Assembly (NCBI GenBank): GCA_031119555.1
Contig: JAVHXQ010000002.1
Location: forward strand, 60,072-124,071
Direction of reading: 5' to 3'
Source of the DNA: Candidatus Dactylopiibacterium sp.
GTDB lineage: Bacteria; Pseudomonadota; Gammaproteobacteria; Burkholderiales; Rhodocyclaceae
DNA length: 64,000 nt
Shown one piece after another: positions 23,086 through 31,614 of the stretch. Position 1 is the stretch's first letter, and every line of letters begins with the position of its first letter. The position numbers and the translations under genes were made by a program. The notes beneath the pieces are model-generated. The model was not told where the DNA came from. It saw only the letters and a program-made list of their open reading frames with translations, and did not search any database.

Positions 23086-23823
23086 ATGCCGCTGCGCGAC
23101 GACACCTCGCCCCCGCAACCGCCGGCGCCCATGCGCCCGGCCCGCCCGACGCGCGTCGCCAGCGCGGCGGCCCGCGCGACGTTGCGGGAGGAGCCCGCCC
23201 GCCCCGCGCGCACCAACGACCCCGAACGCACGATGGCCGAGATCCTCGCGGCCGCCACGCAGGAGTTCGCGGCCAAGGGGCTGGACGGCGCGCGCATCGA
23301 CGCCATCGCCGACGCCACGCGCACCAGCAAGCGCATGATCTATTACTACTTCGGCAGCAAGGAAAAGCTCTACCGCACGGTGCTCGAGGAAGCCTACCGC
23401 CGCATGCGCGAGACCGAAGCCGGGCTGCACCTCGCCGACCAGCCGCCCGAAGCGGCGCTGGCGCGGCTCGTGGACTTCACCTTCGAGCATCACTGGCAGA
23501 ACCAGGATTACATCCGCCTCGTCATGACCGAGAACATCCTGCGCGGCGAGTACCTCGCGCAGAGCCGCATCATCCAGAAGCTCAACGTGCCCGCGATCGC
23601 GGCCATCCGCGAACTCTACGAGCGGGGCGTGGCCGACGGCGTGTTCCGCGCGGGGCTGGACGCACTGGATCTGCACGCCTCGATTTCCGCGCTGTGCTTC
23701 TTCAACGTGTCCAACCAGCACACCTTCGACCTCATCTTCAAGCGCGACGGCAGCACGCCGCGCGCGCTGGCCGCCCGCCGCGCCAGCATCGTCGACATGA
23801 TCCTGCGCCACGTGCGCGCCTGA
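23086..23823 (+). CDS. TetR/AcrR-family regulator
   Basis: The 245-residue protein has an unusual N-terminal tail of about 40 Pro/Arg-rich residues, then the TetR HTH (ILAAATQEFAAKGLDGARID, IADATRTSKRMIYYYFGSKE) and an all-helical ligand domain. Its gene lies directly after pobA and upstream of the second TRAP operon. A dyad overlapping a possible -10 element 66 bp downstream is a candidate binding site, so it may repress the TRAP/shikimate genes until ligand is present. The ligand is unknown. Confidence 0.9.
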   Translation: MPLRDDTSPPQPPAPMRPARPTRVASAAARATLREEPARPARTNDPERTMAEILAAATQEFAAKGLDGARIDAIADATRTSKRMIYYYFGSKEKLYRTVLEEAYRRMRETEAGLHLADQPPEAALARLVDFTFEHHWQNQDYIRLVMTENILRGEYLAQSRIIQKLNVPAIAAIRELYERGVADGVFRAGLDALDLHASISALCFFNVSNQHTFDLIFKRDGSTPRALAARRASIVDMILRHVRA

Positions 23824-23872
23824 ACCGCATCCCCCAAGGAGACGCCCACCCCGCTCAACCGCCCACGCGCGT

Positions 23873-23904
23873 CCGACAAGGAATTAACCAGTTCGTACAT
23901 TCTG
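23873..23904 (+). promoter_or_regulatory. Candidate promoter with overlapping dyad for the second TRAP operon
   Basis: CCGACA (23873–23878) and TACATT (23896–23901) are 17 bp apart and resemble sigma-70 elements. A dyad, CAG-N3-GTAC-N3-CTG (23889–23904), covers the -10 region. The AT-rich patch is unusual for this genome. It lies between the TetR gene and the TRAP genes, so a TetR operator is plausible. Confidence 0.45.
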
Positions 23905-23969
23905 TTCCGCCCCGACAGGCACGAGAGCCCGGCAGAGGCCTCCGCGCCACAGAGATGAAGGAGACTCAC

Positions 23970-24503
23970 ATGCTCGACAGGTTCCTCAACGCCTGCTGCC
24001 GCCTGCTCGACGGGCTGGTGGCCGGCATGCTGGCCGTGATGGTCGTGCTGGTGTTCGGCAACGTCGTACTGCGCTACGCATTCAACTCGGGCATCAGCCT
24101 GTCGGAAGAGCTTTCGCGCTGGCTCTTCGTGTGGATGACCTTTCTGGGCGCGGCCGTGGCGCTCGCCGAGCGGCGCCACCTGGGCACCGACATCGTGGTC
24201 GCCGCCCTGCCCCGCGCGGCACGCCGCGCCTGCCTGATCGTCGCCCATCTGCTCATGCTCGCGGTCTGCGGCCTGATCTTCAGCGGCGCGCTGGCGCAGG
24301 TGCGCATCAATCTCGGCACCACCAGCGCCGTCATGGAAGTGCCGGTGGCGGGCTTCTACGCCTCGGGCGTGGCGTTCGCGCTGCTCTCGGCGCTGATCCT
24401 GCTGCGCGACCTCGCCCGCCTGCTCGGCGGCCGCGCGGCCGACGCGGACCTCCCGCTCACGCAGGAGAGCGAAGACACGCCGCGCCCCGGCGCCGCGCAT
24501 TGA
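23970..24503 (+). CDS. TRAP transporter small (DctQ-type) permease subunit, second system
   Basis: The 177-residue protein has four hydrophobic helices and the DctQ pattern (VVLRYAFNSGISLSEELSRW, LFVWMTFLGAAVALAERRHL). The ATG at 23970 was chosen over one five codons upstream because GAAGGAG sits six bases before it. It heads a transporter/enzyme operon that ends with three hydroaromatic catabolic genes. Confidence 0.92.
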   Translation: MLDRFLNACCRLLDGLVAGMLAVMVVLVFGNVVLRYAFNSGISLSEELSRWLFVWMTFLGAAVALAERRHLGTDIVVAALPRAARRACLIVAHLLMLAVCGLIFSGALAQVRINLGTTSAVMEVPVAGFYASGVAFALLSALILLRDLARLLGGRAADADLPLTQESEDTPRPGAAH

Positions 24504-24513
24504 GGAGCCAGCC

Positions 24514-25800
24514 ATGACGCTCACCGTGTTCCTCGTCTCCCTGCTCGGCGCGATGGCGCTGGGCGTGCCCATCGCGTTCGCGCTGCTGATCTGCGGCGTG
24601 GCGCTGATGTGGCAGCTCGACATGTTCGACGCGCAGATCCTCGCGCAGAACGTCATCAACGGCGCCGACAGCTTTCCGCTGCTGGCGGTGCCGTTCTTCA
24701 TGCTCGCCGGCGAGATCATGAACGCCGGCGGCCTCTCGCGCCGCATCGTCGCCCTGGCGATGGCGCTGGTGGGACACGTGCGCGGCGGGCTGGGCTACGT
24801 CGCGATCCTCGCCGCCTGCATCATGGCCGCGCTGTCGGGTTCGGCGGTGGCGGATGCCGCCGCACTGGGCGCGCTGCTGCTGCCCATGATGATCGCGGCC
24901 GGCCACGACAAGGCGCGCTCGGCCGGCCTCATCGCCTCGGCCGGCATCATCGCGCCGGTCATTCCGCCCAGCATCGCCTTCGTGGTCTTCGGCGTGGCGG
25001 GCAACGTGTCGATCACGCGGCTGTTCCTTGCCGGCGTGGTGCCGGGGCTGCTGCTGGGGCTCGCGCTGTGGCTGACCTGGTGGTGGCTGTCGCGACGCGA
25101 GCGGATCACGCCGCCGCCGCGCAAGAGCCGCGCGGAAGTGAAGGCCGCGCTGCGCGACGCGACCTGGGCGCTGGTGCTGCCCTTCATCATCATCTTCGGC
25201 CTCAAGTTCGGCGTCTTCACGCCCACCGAGGCCGCCGTGGTGGCGGCCGTCTATGCGCTGTTCATCTCGCTGTTCGTCTATCGCGAACTCGACCTGCGCA
25301 GCCTGCTGCCCCTGTTCGTCGCCGCCTCGCGCACGAGCGCGGTCATCATGCTGCTCGTCGCGGCCTCCATGGTCACGGCCTGGCTCATCACCGTGGCGCA
25401 GCTGCCGGGGCAGGTCGTGAGCCTGCTCGAGCCGCTGCTCGACAACCCCAAGCTCCTGCTCGTCGCCATCATGCTGCTGGTGATGCTGGTGGGCACGGCG
25501 CTGGACCTCACGCCCACCATCCTGCTGCTCACGCCCGTGCTGATGCCGGTCGTGAAAGCGGCGGGCATCGACCCGGTGTATTTCGGCGTGCTCTTCGTCA
25601 TCAACAACGCCATCGGCCTCATCACGCCGCCCGTGGGCACGGTGCTCAACACCGTGGCCGGCGTCGGCAAGGTGAGCCTGGACCAGGTCACGCGCGGCGT
25701 GCTGCCCTTCATGTGCGCGCAGTTCGCGGTGCTGTTCCTGCTCGTGCTCTTCCCCGACCTCGTGATGGTGCCCGCCCGCTGGCTCTACGGCGGGCACTGA
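24514..25800 (+). CDS. TRAP transporter large (DctM-type) permease subunit, second system
   Basis: The 428-residue polytopic protein carries DctM landmarks: FPLLAVPFFMLAGEIMNAGG, AALSGSAVADAAALGALLLP, APVIPPSIAFVVFGV, and a C-terminal repeat with VGTALDLTPTILLLTPVLMP and GLITPPVGTVLN. It starts ten bp after the small subunit. The two large permeases in the window differ clearly, so this is a separate transporter and not a recent duplicate. Confidence 0.95.
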   Translation: MTLTVFLVSLLGAMALGVPIAFALLICGVALMWQLDMFDAQILAQNVINGADSFPLLAVPFFMLAGEIMNAGGLSRRIVALAMALVGHVRGGLGYVAILAACIMAALSGSAVADAAALGALLLPMMIAAGHDKARSAGLIASAGIIAPVIPPSIAFVVFGVAGNVSITRLFLAGVVPGLLLGLALWLTWWWLSRRERITPPPRKSRAEVKAALRDATWALVLPFIIIFGLKFGVFTPTEAAVVAAVYALFISLFVYRELDLRSLLPLFVAASRTSAVIMLLVAASMVTAWLITVAQLPGQVVSLLEPLLDNPKLLLVAIMLLVMLVGTALDLTPTILLLTPVLMPVVKAAGIDPVYFGVLFVINNAIGLITPPVGTVLNTVAGVGKVSLDQVTRGVLPFMCAQFAVLFLLVLFPDLVMVPARWLYGGH

Positions 25801-25813
25801 AAGCGCTTCCCAT

Positions 25814-25845
25814 GCCCGGCCGCGCAGCGTGCGCCGCGGCCGGGC
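25814..25845 (+). other. GC-rich stem-loop before the second TRAP binding protein
   Basis: GCCCGGCCGCG (25814–25824) and CGCGGCCGGGC (25835–25845) form a perfect 11-bp stem with a ten-base loop. It lies between the permease stop and the binding-protein gene, with no T-run. It may shield the downstream message from 5' decay or uncouple expression levels. Confidence 0.65.
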
Positions 25846-25883
25846 GCCACACCAAGCGCGCGCAGACTCCAGGAGACCCAGCC

Positions 25884-26897
25884 ATGAACCCGCTCTTCCG
25901 CCATACCCTCGCCGCGCTGTTCGCGGCCACGCTCGCGCTGCCCCCGGGCGCGGCGTCCGCGCAGGCCGTGCGCGACCATACCTTCAAGCTCTCGCAGGCC
26001 AACCCCAAGGGCCATCCGCTGGTCACCGGCGGCGAGAAATTCGCCGAACTCGTGGCCGCCAGGTCGGGCGGCAAGATGAAGGTGAACCTCTTCCCGGGCG
26101 GCGTGCTCGGCAGCGACACCTCGAACGTGAGCGCGCTGCAGGGCGGCACCATCGAGATCGTGGTGCTCAACTCGGGCATCCTGGCGTCGCAGGTGAAGGA
26201 TTTCGCGATCTACGATTTCCCCTTCCTGTTCGCCAACGGCAAGGAGGCCGATGCCGTCGTCGATGGCCCGCTGGGCCGCAAGCTGCACGCCCGCCTCGCC
26301 GAGAAGGGCATCGTCGGCCTCGCCTACTGGGAGCTGGGCTTCCGCCAGATCACCAACGGCCGCCGCGCGATCAGCCGGGTCGAGGACATCGCCGGCCTCA
26401 AGCTGCGCGTGATTCCGAACCCGATCAATCTCGACTGGGTCAAGGCGCTGGACGCCAACCCCACGCCGCTGGCCTTCACCGAGCTCTACACGGCACTCGA
26501 GCAGCGCGCCGTGGACGGGCAGGAGAACCCGCTCAGCGTGATCCTCGCGAACAAGTTCTATGAAGTGCAGAAGTTCCTGACGATCACCAACCACCAGTAC
26601 AACCCGCAGTCGGTGATCTTCAGCAAGAAGGTCTGGGACACGCTCAACGCGGCCGAACAGAAGGTGCTGCAGGACGCCGCGCTAGAAGCCGGCAAGTACC
26701 AGCGCCAGGTGGCGCGCGAGGCCGACGCCGGCACGCTCGCCGAACTGCGCAAGGCCGGCATGCAGGCCACCGAACTCGCCCCGGCCGAAGTGGCCAAGCT
26801 GCGCGAGCGCATGAAGCCGGTGCTCGCCAAGAATGGCGAGGCGATTCCCGAGACCGTGCGCGAGATGCTCTCCGAGCTCGACCGCCTGCGCAAGTGA
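25884..26897 (+). CDS. TRAP transporter substrate-binding protein (DctP family), second system
   Basis: The 337-residue protein has a signal peptide (LAALFAATLALPPGAASA, then QAV) and a DctP fold with HTFKLSQANPKGHPLVTGGE, the carboxylate-binding Arg in IAGLKLRVIPNP, and TELYTALEQRAVDGQENP. It delivers a carboxylate to the permease pair. Because shikimate/dehydroshikimate enzymes follow, quinate, shikimate or 3-dehydroshikimate are likely ligands (inference). AGGAGA lies before the ATG. Confidence 0.94.
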   Translation: MNPLFRHTLAALFAATLALPPGAASAQAVRDHTFKLSQANPKGHPLVTGGEKFAELVAARSGGKMKVNLFPGGVLGSDTSNVSALQGGTIEIVVLNSGILASQVKDFAIYDFPFLFANGKEADAVVDGPLGRKLHARLAEKGIVGLAYWELGFRQITNGRRAISRVEDIAGLKLRVIPNPINLDWVKALDANPTPLAFTELYTALEQRAVDGQENPLSVILANKFYEVQKFLTITNHQYNPQSVIFSKKVWDTLNAAEQKVLQDAALEAGKYQRQVAREADAGTLAELRKAGMQATELAPAEVAKLRERMKPVLAKNGEAIPETVREMLSELDRLRK

Positions 26898-26902
26898 GCG
26901 CC

Positions 26903-26924
26903 CGCGGGGCCGCGCGGCCCCGCG
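26903..26924 (+). other. GC-rich stem-loop after the second TRAP binding protein
   Basis: CGCGGGGCC and GGCCCCGCG form a perfect nine-bp stem with a four-base loop (GCGC), starting six bases after the stop codon. There is no T-run. Together with the hairpin at 25814 it brackets the binding-protein gene. Confidence 0.65.
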
Positions 26925-26942
26925 CCACCCGCTGGAGACGCC

Positions 26943-27800
26943 ATGATGATCCGAGGTTCGACCGGGCTGATCGCCCACATCGGCTACCCGACGCACACCT
27001 TCAAGTCGCCGATGATCTACAACCCCTACTTCGCGCACGCGGGCATCGATGCCGTCGTGGTGCCCATGGGGTGCCGGGCCGCGTCCTACCCGGCGCTGCT
27101 CGCCGCGCTCTTCACGCTGGAGAACATCCACGGCGCGCTCATCACGATGCCACACAAGGTCAGCACGCTGGCGCTCGTGGATGCCGCCTCGCCGGCCGCG
27201 CGCGTCGCGGGCGCCTGCAACGCCGTGCGCCGCGCGCCCGACGGCCGTCTCGTGGGCGACCTGTTCGACGGCGAAGGCTTCGTGCGCGGCGTTCGCCGCA
27301 AGGGCGTGGAGCTTGCCGGCCAGCAAGCGTTCGTGGCCGGGTGCGGCGGCGTGGGCTCGGCCATCGCGGCGTCCCTCGCGGCGGCCGGGGTCGCCGCGAT
27401 CAGCCTCTTCGACGCCCGCCCCGAGAGCGCCGAAGCGCTCTGCCGGCGCCTGCGCGCGCACTACCCCGCGCTGCGGCTGCGCACCGGCGAGGCCGACCCC
27501 GCGGGGCACGGACTCGTCGTGAACGCCACCCCGCTCGGCATGCACGACGACGACCCCCTGCCGCTGGACGTGACACGCCTGGACCCCGGCTGCTTCGTGG
27601 GCGAGGTGGTGTTGCGCGAGCACACCCCCTTTCTGCGCGCCGCGCTTGCACGCGGCTGCCGCGCGCAGGAAGGCACCGACATGCTCTTCGAGCAGATTCC
27701 CGCCTACCTCGAATTCTTCGGCCTGCCCACCACCACGCCCGCGCGGCTGCGCGCGCTCGCGCAGCTGGACGGCCCGCCCCGCCAGGAGAACGTCTCATGA
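26943..27800 (+). CDS. Shikimate dehydrogenase family protein (catabolic AroE-like)
   Basis: The 285-residue protein has the AroE layout: an N-terminal substrate domain (GYPTHTFKSPMIYNPYF), the catalytic Lys in ITMPHKVSTL, GACNAVRR, then the Rossmann motif GCGGVGSAIAASLAAAG. The usual NTDG motif reads LFDGEGF, so the catalytic Asp is kept but its neighbours are changed. Housekeeping AroE makes shikimate, but this gene sits with a dehydroshikimate dehydratase-like gene and a TRAP importer. The reverse, catabolic oxidation of shikimate or quinate to dehydro forms is therefore more likely. Its stop overlaps the next start (ATGA). Confidence 0.82.
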   Translation: MMIRGSTGLIAHIGYPTHTFKSPMIYNPYFAHAGIDAVVVPMGCRAASYPALLAALFTLENIHGALITMPHKVSTLALVDAASPAARVAGACNAVRRAPDGRLVGDLFDGEGFVRGVRRKGVELAGQQAFVAGCGGVGSAIAASLAAAGVAAISLFDARPESAEALCRRLRAHYPALRLRTGEADPAGHGLVVNATPLGMHDDDPLPLDVTRLDPGCFVGEVVLREHTPFLRAALARGCRAQEGTDMLFEQIPAYLEFFGLPTTTPARLRALAQLDGPPRQENVS

Positions 27801-28699
27801 CACCGGACATCGACACCCCCGCCCACCGCGAAGCCATCCCCGCCAGCGACAACCCGCTCGGCATGGAAGGCATCGAGTTCATCGAGTACGCCACGCGCCA
27901 GCCCCACGCGCTCGGACAGGCGCTGGAAGCCATGGGCTTTCGCCTCGTCGCGCGCCACCGTTCGCGCGAAGTGCTGCTGTATCGCCAGGGCGCCATGAAC
28001 CTCGTCGTCAATGCCCACCCCGAGGATGCGCGCGTGAGCGCCACCGAGGGCGGCGCGCCGGTCATCTCCGCGATCGCCTTGCGCGTCGACGACGCCGGCC
28101 GCGCGCACGCGCGCTGCCTCGCGCTCGGCGCGTGGGACGTCGCCAGCCATGCGCGCGCCATGGAACTGCACATCCCCGCGATCCACGGCCCCGGCGGCAG
28201 CCGCTTCTACTTCGTGGACCGCTGGCGCGAATTCTCGATCTACGACGTGGACTTCCTGCCCGTCGCCGACGCCGACCCCGCGCCCCCGGCGCTGGCCGGC
28301 ATGCGCTACTTCGGCGTGGTGCAGTACGTGGGGCCGGGGCGCGTCGACGACTGGCACACCTACTACGAGCGCCTGCTGGGCTTCACGCCCGTGCCCGCGC
28401 ACGAACGCTTCGGCATCCTGCCCAAGGGCCGGCTCATGCGCAGCCCCGGCGGCGCCTTCCTGTGGCAACTCGTCGAGCCGCTGGGCTGGGACGATGACCT
28501 CGACATGCCGCAGGAAAGCCTGCAGCGCATCGGCATCGGCGTCCCCGACGTGGCCGACGCCGTGCGCCAGCTCGGCGCGCGCGGCGTGCGCTTCGTCGAC
28601 TCGGCCGCGCTGCACCCCGAAGATCGCGGCGCCCTCACCGAAACCGTGCTCGGCGGCGTCGCCTTCGAACTCGTCCTGCAGCCCCGGAGCCCGTCATGA
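27797..28699 (+). CDS. HPPD/VOC-like protein, homologue of the C-terminal half of fused 3-dehydroshikimate dehydratases
   Basis: The 300-residue protein has two vicinal-oxygen-chelate modules (GMEGIEFIEYATRQP near residue 22; MRYFGVVQYVGPGRVDDW near residue 165) arranged as in 4-hydroxyphenylpyruvate dioxygenase. At the positions of the dioxygenase iron ligands, both His appear replaced (Gly in YFGVV, Arg in LQRIGIG), while the final Glu is kept (VAFELVLQ). Dioxygenase activity is therefore doubtful. In QuiC-type dehydratases an HPPD-like domain is fused after a TIM-barrel dehydratase domain. Here the TIM-barrel gene follows separately with an ATGA overlap. Confidence 0.75.
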   Translation: MTPDIDTPAHREAIPASDNPLGMEGIEFIEYATRQPHALGQALEAMGFRLVARHRSREVLLYRQGAMNLVVNAHPEDARVSATEGGAPVISAIALRVDDAGRAHARCLALGAWDVASHARAMELHIPAIHGPGGSRFYFVDRWREFSIYDVDFLPVADADPAPPALAGMRYFGVVQYVGPGRVDDWHTYYERLLGFTPVPAHERFGILPKGRLMRSPGGAFLWQLVEPLGWDDDLDMPQESLQRIGIGVPDVADAVRQLGARGVRFVDSAALHPEDRGALTETVLGGVAFELVLQPRSPS

Positions 28700-29613
28700 A
28701 CACACCCGCCGCACATGCCCGCCGCGACGCCCTGGCCGGCTTCGGCATGGACACCATCACGCTGGCCGGGCCGCTCGAAGCCCGCCTCGCCGCCATGGCC
28801 GAGGCCGGCTTCAGCCAGGTCATGCTGGGCGCGCGCGACCTCACCGGCCACCCCGGCGGCGTCGCCGGCGCCGTCGCCGCGCTGCGCGCCAGCGGCCTGC
28901 GCCCCACGGGGTTCCAGGTCCTGCGCGATTTCGAAGGCCTCGCCGGCGCGCTGCACGGCTACAAGGTCGACATCGCACAGGCCATGCTCGAGATGTGCGC
29001 CGCGCTCGAAAGCCCCGTGCTGCTCGCCTGCTCCTCGGTGTCGCGCCACGCCAGCGACGACCCCGAGATCCTCGCCGCCGACCTGCGCAAGCTCGCCATG
29101 CTCGCGTTGCCGCTGGGCATCCGCGTCGCCTACGAAGGGCTGTCGTGGGGCCGCACGATCAACGAATACACCACCGCGTGGGACATCGTGTGCCGCGCCG
29201 ACATGCCCAACCTGGGCGCCGGCATCGACTCCTACCACATCCTCGCCGCGCGCACGCCGCTGGACGCGCTCGACGAACTCGACCCCGAGCGCATCTTTCT
29301 CGTCCAGCTCTCCGACTTCATGTGGCGCGAGACGCAGAGCTTCGAAGACCGCATGACCACCGCGCGCACCTTCCGCGTGTTCCCCGGCGAAGGCGCGCAC
29401 AGCGAAGCCGTCGCCGAGATCGTGCTGCGCCTCGAACGCCTGGGCTACGGCGGCGATTACAGCTTCGAGGTCTTCAACGACGACTACCAGCAGCTGCCGC
29501 TCGCCACCGTGACCGGGCGCGCGCGCCGCGCCGCCGCCTGGCTGCGCGAGGACGTGCTGCACCGGGCCGTCCCCCTGCCAGCCTGGGCCGGCAGCCACCC
29601 GCCGGCACGCTGA
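28696..29613 (+). CDS. Sugar-phosphate-isomerase-like TIM barrel, probable 3-dehydroshikimate dehydratase
   Basis: The 305-residue TIM-barrel protein keeps the four metal ligands expected of the family: E147 (AYEGLSWGR), D178 (GIDSYHI), Q204 (LVQLSDF) and E258 (SFEVFND). The FGMDTITLAGPLE start and YEGLSWGRTINEYTTAWDIV stretch match the dehydratase half of QuiC-type enzymes, which turn 3-dehydroshikimate into protocatechuate. The preceding genes (AroE-like, HPPD-like) and the nearby lig pathway support this. The reading as a generic isomerase/epimerase cannot be excluded. Confidence 0.78.
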   Translation: MNTPAAHARRDALAGFGMDTITLAGPLEARLAAMAEAGFSQVMLGARDLTGHPGGVAGAVAALRASGLRPTGFQVLRDFEGLAGALHGYKVDIAQAMLEMCAALESPVLLACSSVSRHASDDPEILAADLRKLAMLALPLGIRVAYEGLSWGRTINEYTTAWDIVCRADMPNLGAGIDSYHILAARTPLDALDELDPERIFLVQLSDFMWRETQSFEDRMTTARTFRVFPGEGAHSEAVAEIVLRLERLGYGGDYSFEVFNDDYQQLPLATVTGRARRAAAWLREDVLHRAVPLPAWAGSHPPAR

Positions 29614-29642
29614 CGCGGCGCGAGCGCCACGCCTGCCGCGTC
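29612..29642 (+). other. Stem-loop at the end of the catabolic operon
   Basis: GACGCGGC (29612–29619) and GCCGCGTC (29635–29642) form an eight-bp stem overlapping the stop codon of the last catabolic gene. No T-run follows. It may mark the 3' end of the operon transcript. Confidence 0.45.
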
Positions 29643-29828
29643 ACGCGGCGCCGGCATGCGACACCTCGTCATGTTTTCGCGCCGTTGGCGCCATGTTTCC
29701 GATAACAACACATCGCCGCCGTCCTATCATGGCGGGCAGAGAGGCATCGCTGGCCGATGCCCCTGCCCGCCGCCGTTCATGCGCAGGCGCGGGCAGCCAT
29801 ACGCGCATCTTCGGAGGAGTGGCACGAC

Positions 29829-31469
29829 ATGACAGCAGCACGCAACACGGGAATCTTCAGCCTTCTGATCGCCGCGGGCCTCATCGCCGCCTGCGGCGGC
29901 GGAGGCGGTGGCGGCAGCGACGGCGGCAAGCAGGATGGAGTGGGGAGTTCCTCCTCGGCTTCGTCCTCCGCCCCCGCGACAACACCCAACACGGTGACCG
30001 GCTGGGCATCGGTAGCGGCGCCCTACTACGGCGCCACGGGCACGACGGCCGCCACGACGGGTGGCGAAGGCGCGAGCAGCGCGAAGACTTACACCGTGAC
30101 CACCCGTGCGGAACTCATTCAGGCGCTCTACGGCAACACGGCGCAGATCAATGCTGACGGCAGCATCCAGAGCGGCTCGCCCGACAGCAGCAAGAAGATC
30201 ATCTACGTGTCCGGCCGCATCAGCCTGAACACCAACAAGGCCGGTACCGAACTCGCGGAGTCCGATTACATCTGCGCCCAGGGCACCAGTTTCAGCTACA
30301 ACAGCAGCACGGTCACGGTGTCGGCCACCTATACGTTCGACGCCTACAAGAACCGTTACGATCCGAACGGCAGCTGGGGCACCAGCGCTGTCGACAAGAG
30401 CGGCGATCCGCTGGAAGTGGCGCGCGCCTGCGCGGCGGCCAACCAGAAGAAGGTCGTGATGCTCGGCGTGCCCTCGAACACGTCCATCCTGGGCGTGAGC
30501 AACGACGCCGCCATCGTGCACGGCACGCTCGTCATTGGTGGATCCGAAAGCGCGCCCAGCGACAATGTGGTCATCCGCAATCTCACTTTCGAGGATGCAT
30601 TCGATTTCTTCCCGCAATGGGATCCGACCGATTCCGGCGGACGCTGGAACTCGGCCTACGACAACATCTCGGTGATGCACGCGACCCACGTCTGGATCGA
30701 CCACAACAGCTTCTCCGACGGCGCGCGCCCCGACAAGCTCTATCCGCCAGTCTTCGCCGCGCCCTACAACCTGGCCGAAATGGAAGTCCAGCACCACGAT
30801 GGCCTGCTGGACATCACGAAACGGGCCAACTACGTCACCGTGTCGTGGAACCACTTCCACGACCACGACAAGACCAATCTGATCGGCGGAACCGACACGG
30901 CTGCGCTCAACGCCGAGAATCCGGCGGCGCTGCGCATCACCTTCCACAACAACTACTGGCAGAACATCAAGCAACGCCAGCCTCGCGTGCGTTACGGCAT
31001 GGTGCACGTCTTCAACAACTACTATGACGGCACGCTCGCTTCATCGGCCGATTACAAGTGGTCGGCCGGCGTCGTGGCCGGCCAGGGCGGCAAGCTCTAC
31101 ATCGAGAACAACGCCTTCGCCCTTACCGGCGGCGCGGCCACCGCGGCCACGATCTATGGCTCGTCCTCCGTGACCAGTAGCAAGACCACCAGTTGCGCAG
31201 CGCTCGCGGGCATGAGCACCGATCTCTGCGGCGCGTATGCCTACGGCATTGGAAACACCCTGAATGGCGCCAGCGTGGACCTTTCGACCGTGAGCACGAC
31301 CAACGTCACCTGGACCGCTACGCCGTGGTTCGCCAGCAACGCGACAAGCGGAGCGCCGCAGGCGAAGCCGGCCGACTTCTACGCCTACACGGCGGAGAGC
31401 GCGGCTAACGCCGCGACCAAGGTGATCGCAGGCGCAGGCGCTGGCAGGATCTCCTTCACGAGCCGGTAA
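29829..31469 (+). CDS. Lipoprotein pectate lyase (polysaccharide lyase family 1)
   Basis: The 546-residue protein has a lipobox (AAGLIAAC, lipidated C22) followed by a Gly/Ser/Ala-rich linker to about residue 55, then a beta-helix lyase domain. PL1 motifs include ATHVWIDHNSFSDG near residue 289, DGLLDITKRANYVTVSWNHF, and RQPRVRYG near residue 382 carrying the catalytic Arg region. It would cleave pectate by beta-elimination with calcium. Gly at +2 after the lipid Cys predicts outer-membrane sorting. It lies directly upstream of the type II secretion operon, as a possible substrate. GGAGGAG precedes the ATG. The gene is somewhat less GC-rich than its neighbours, which could mean transfer. Confidence 0.92.
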   Translation: MTAARNTGIFSLLIAAGLIAACGGGGGGGSDGGKQDGVGSSSSASSSAPATTPNTVTGWASVAAPYYGATGTTAATTGGEGASSAKTYTVTTRAELIQALYGNTAQINADGSIQSGSPDSSKKIIYVSGRISLNTNKAGTELAESDYICAQGTSFSYNSSTVTVSATYTFDAYKNRYDPNGSWGTSAVDKSGDPLEVARACAAANQKKVVMLGVPSNTSILGVSNDAAIVHGTLVIGGSESAPSDNVVIRNLTFEDAFDFFPQWDPTDSGGRWNSAYDNISVMHATHVWIDHNSFSDGARPDKLYPPVFAAPYNLAEMEVQHHDGLLDITKRANYVTVSWNHFHDHDKTNLIGGTDTAALNAENPAALRITFHNNYWQNIKQRQPRVRYGMVHVFNNYYDGTLASSADYKWSAGVVAGQGGKLYIENNAFALTGGAATAATIYGSSSVTSSKTTSCAALAGMSTDLCGAYAYGIGNTLNGASVDLSTVSTTNVTWTATPWFASNATSGAPQAKPADFYAYTAESAANAATKVIAGAGAGRISFTSR

Positions 31470-31485
31470 GCCACTGCTCCCGGGC

Positions 31486-31517
31486 AAGCCTCCTCTGCCA
31501 CCCGGCGGCGGAGGCTT
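31486..31517 (+). terminator. Probable terminator after the pectate lyase gene
   Basis: AAGCCTCC (31486–31493) pairs with GGAGGCTT (about 31509–31516) around a loop that itself contains GCC/GGC. Only three T follow directly, so it is a weak intrinsic terminator. It separates the lyase from the gsp operon. Confidence 0.65.
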
Positions 31518-31614
31518 TGTGCTTGCGGCCGGCAACGTAATGCCGGTCGCAACAGTGCCACACAGGGCGCACCCAAATGCCACGAAACTCTGCGGCAGCC
31601 TGCGCGCTTGTCCC

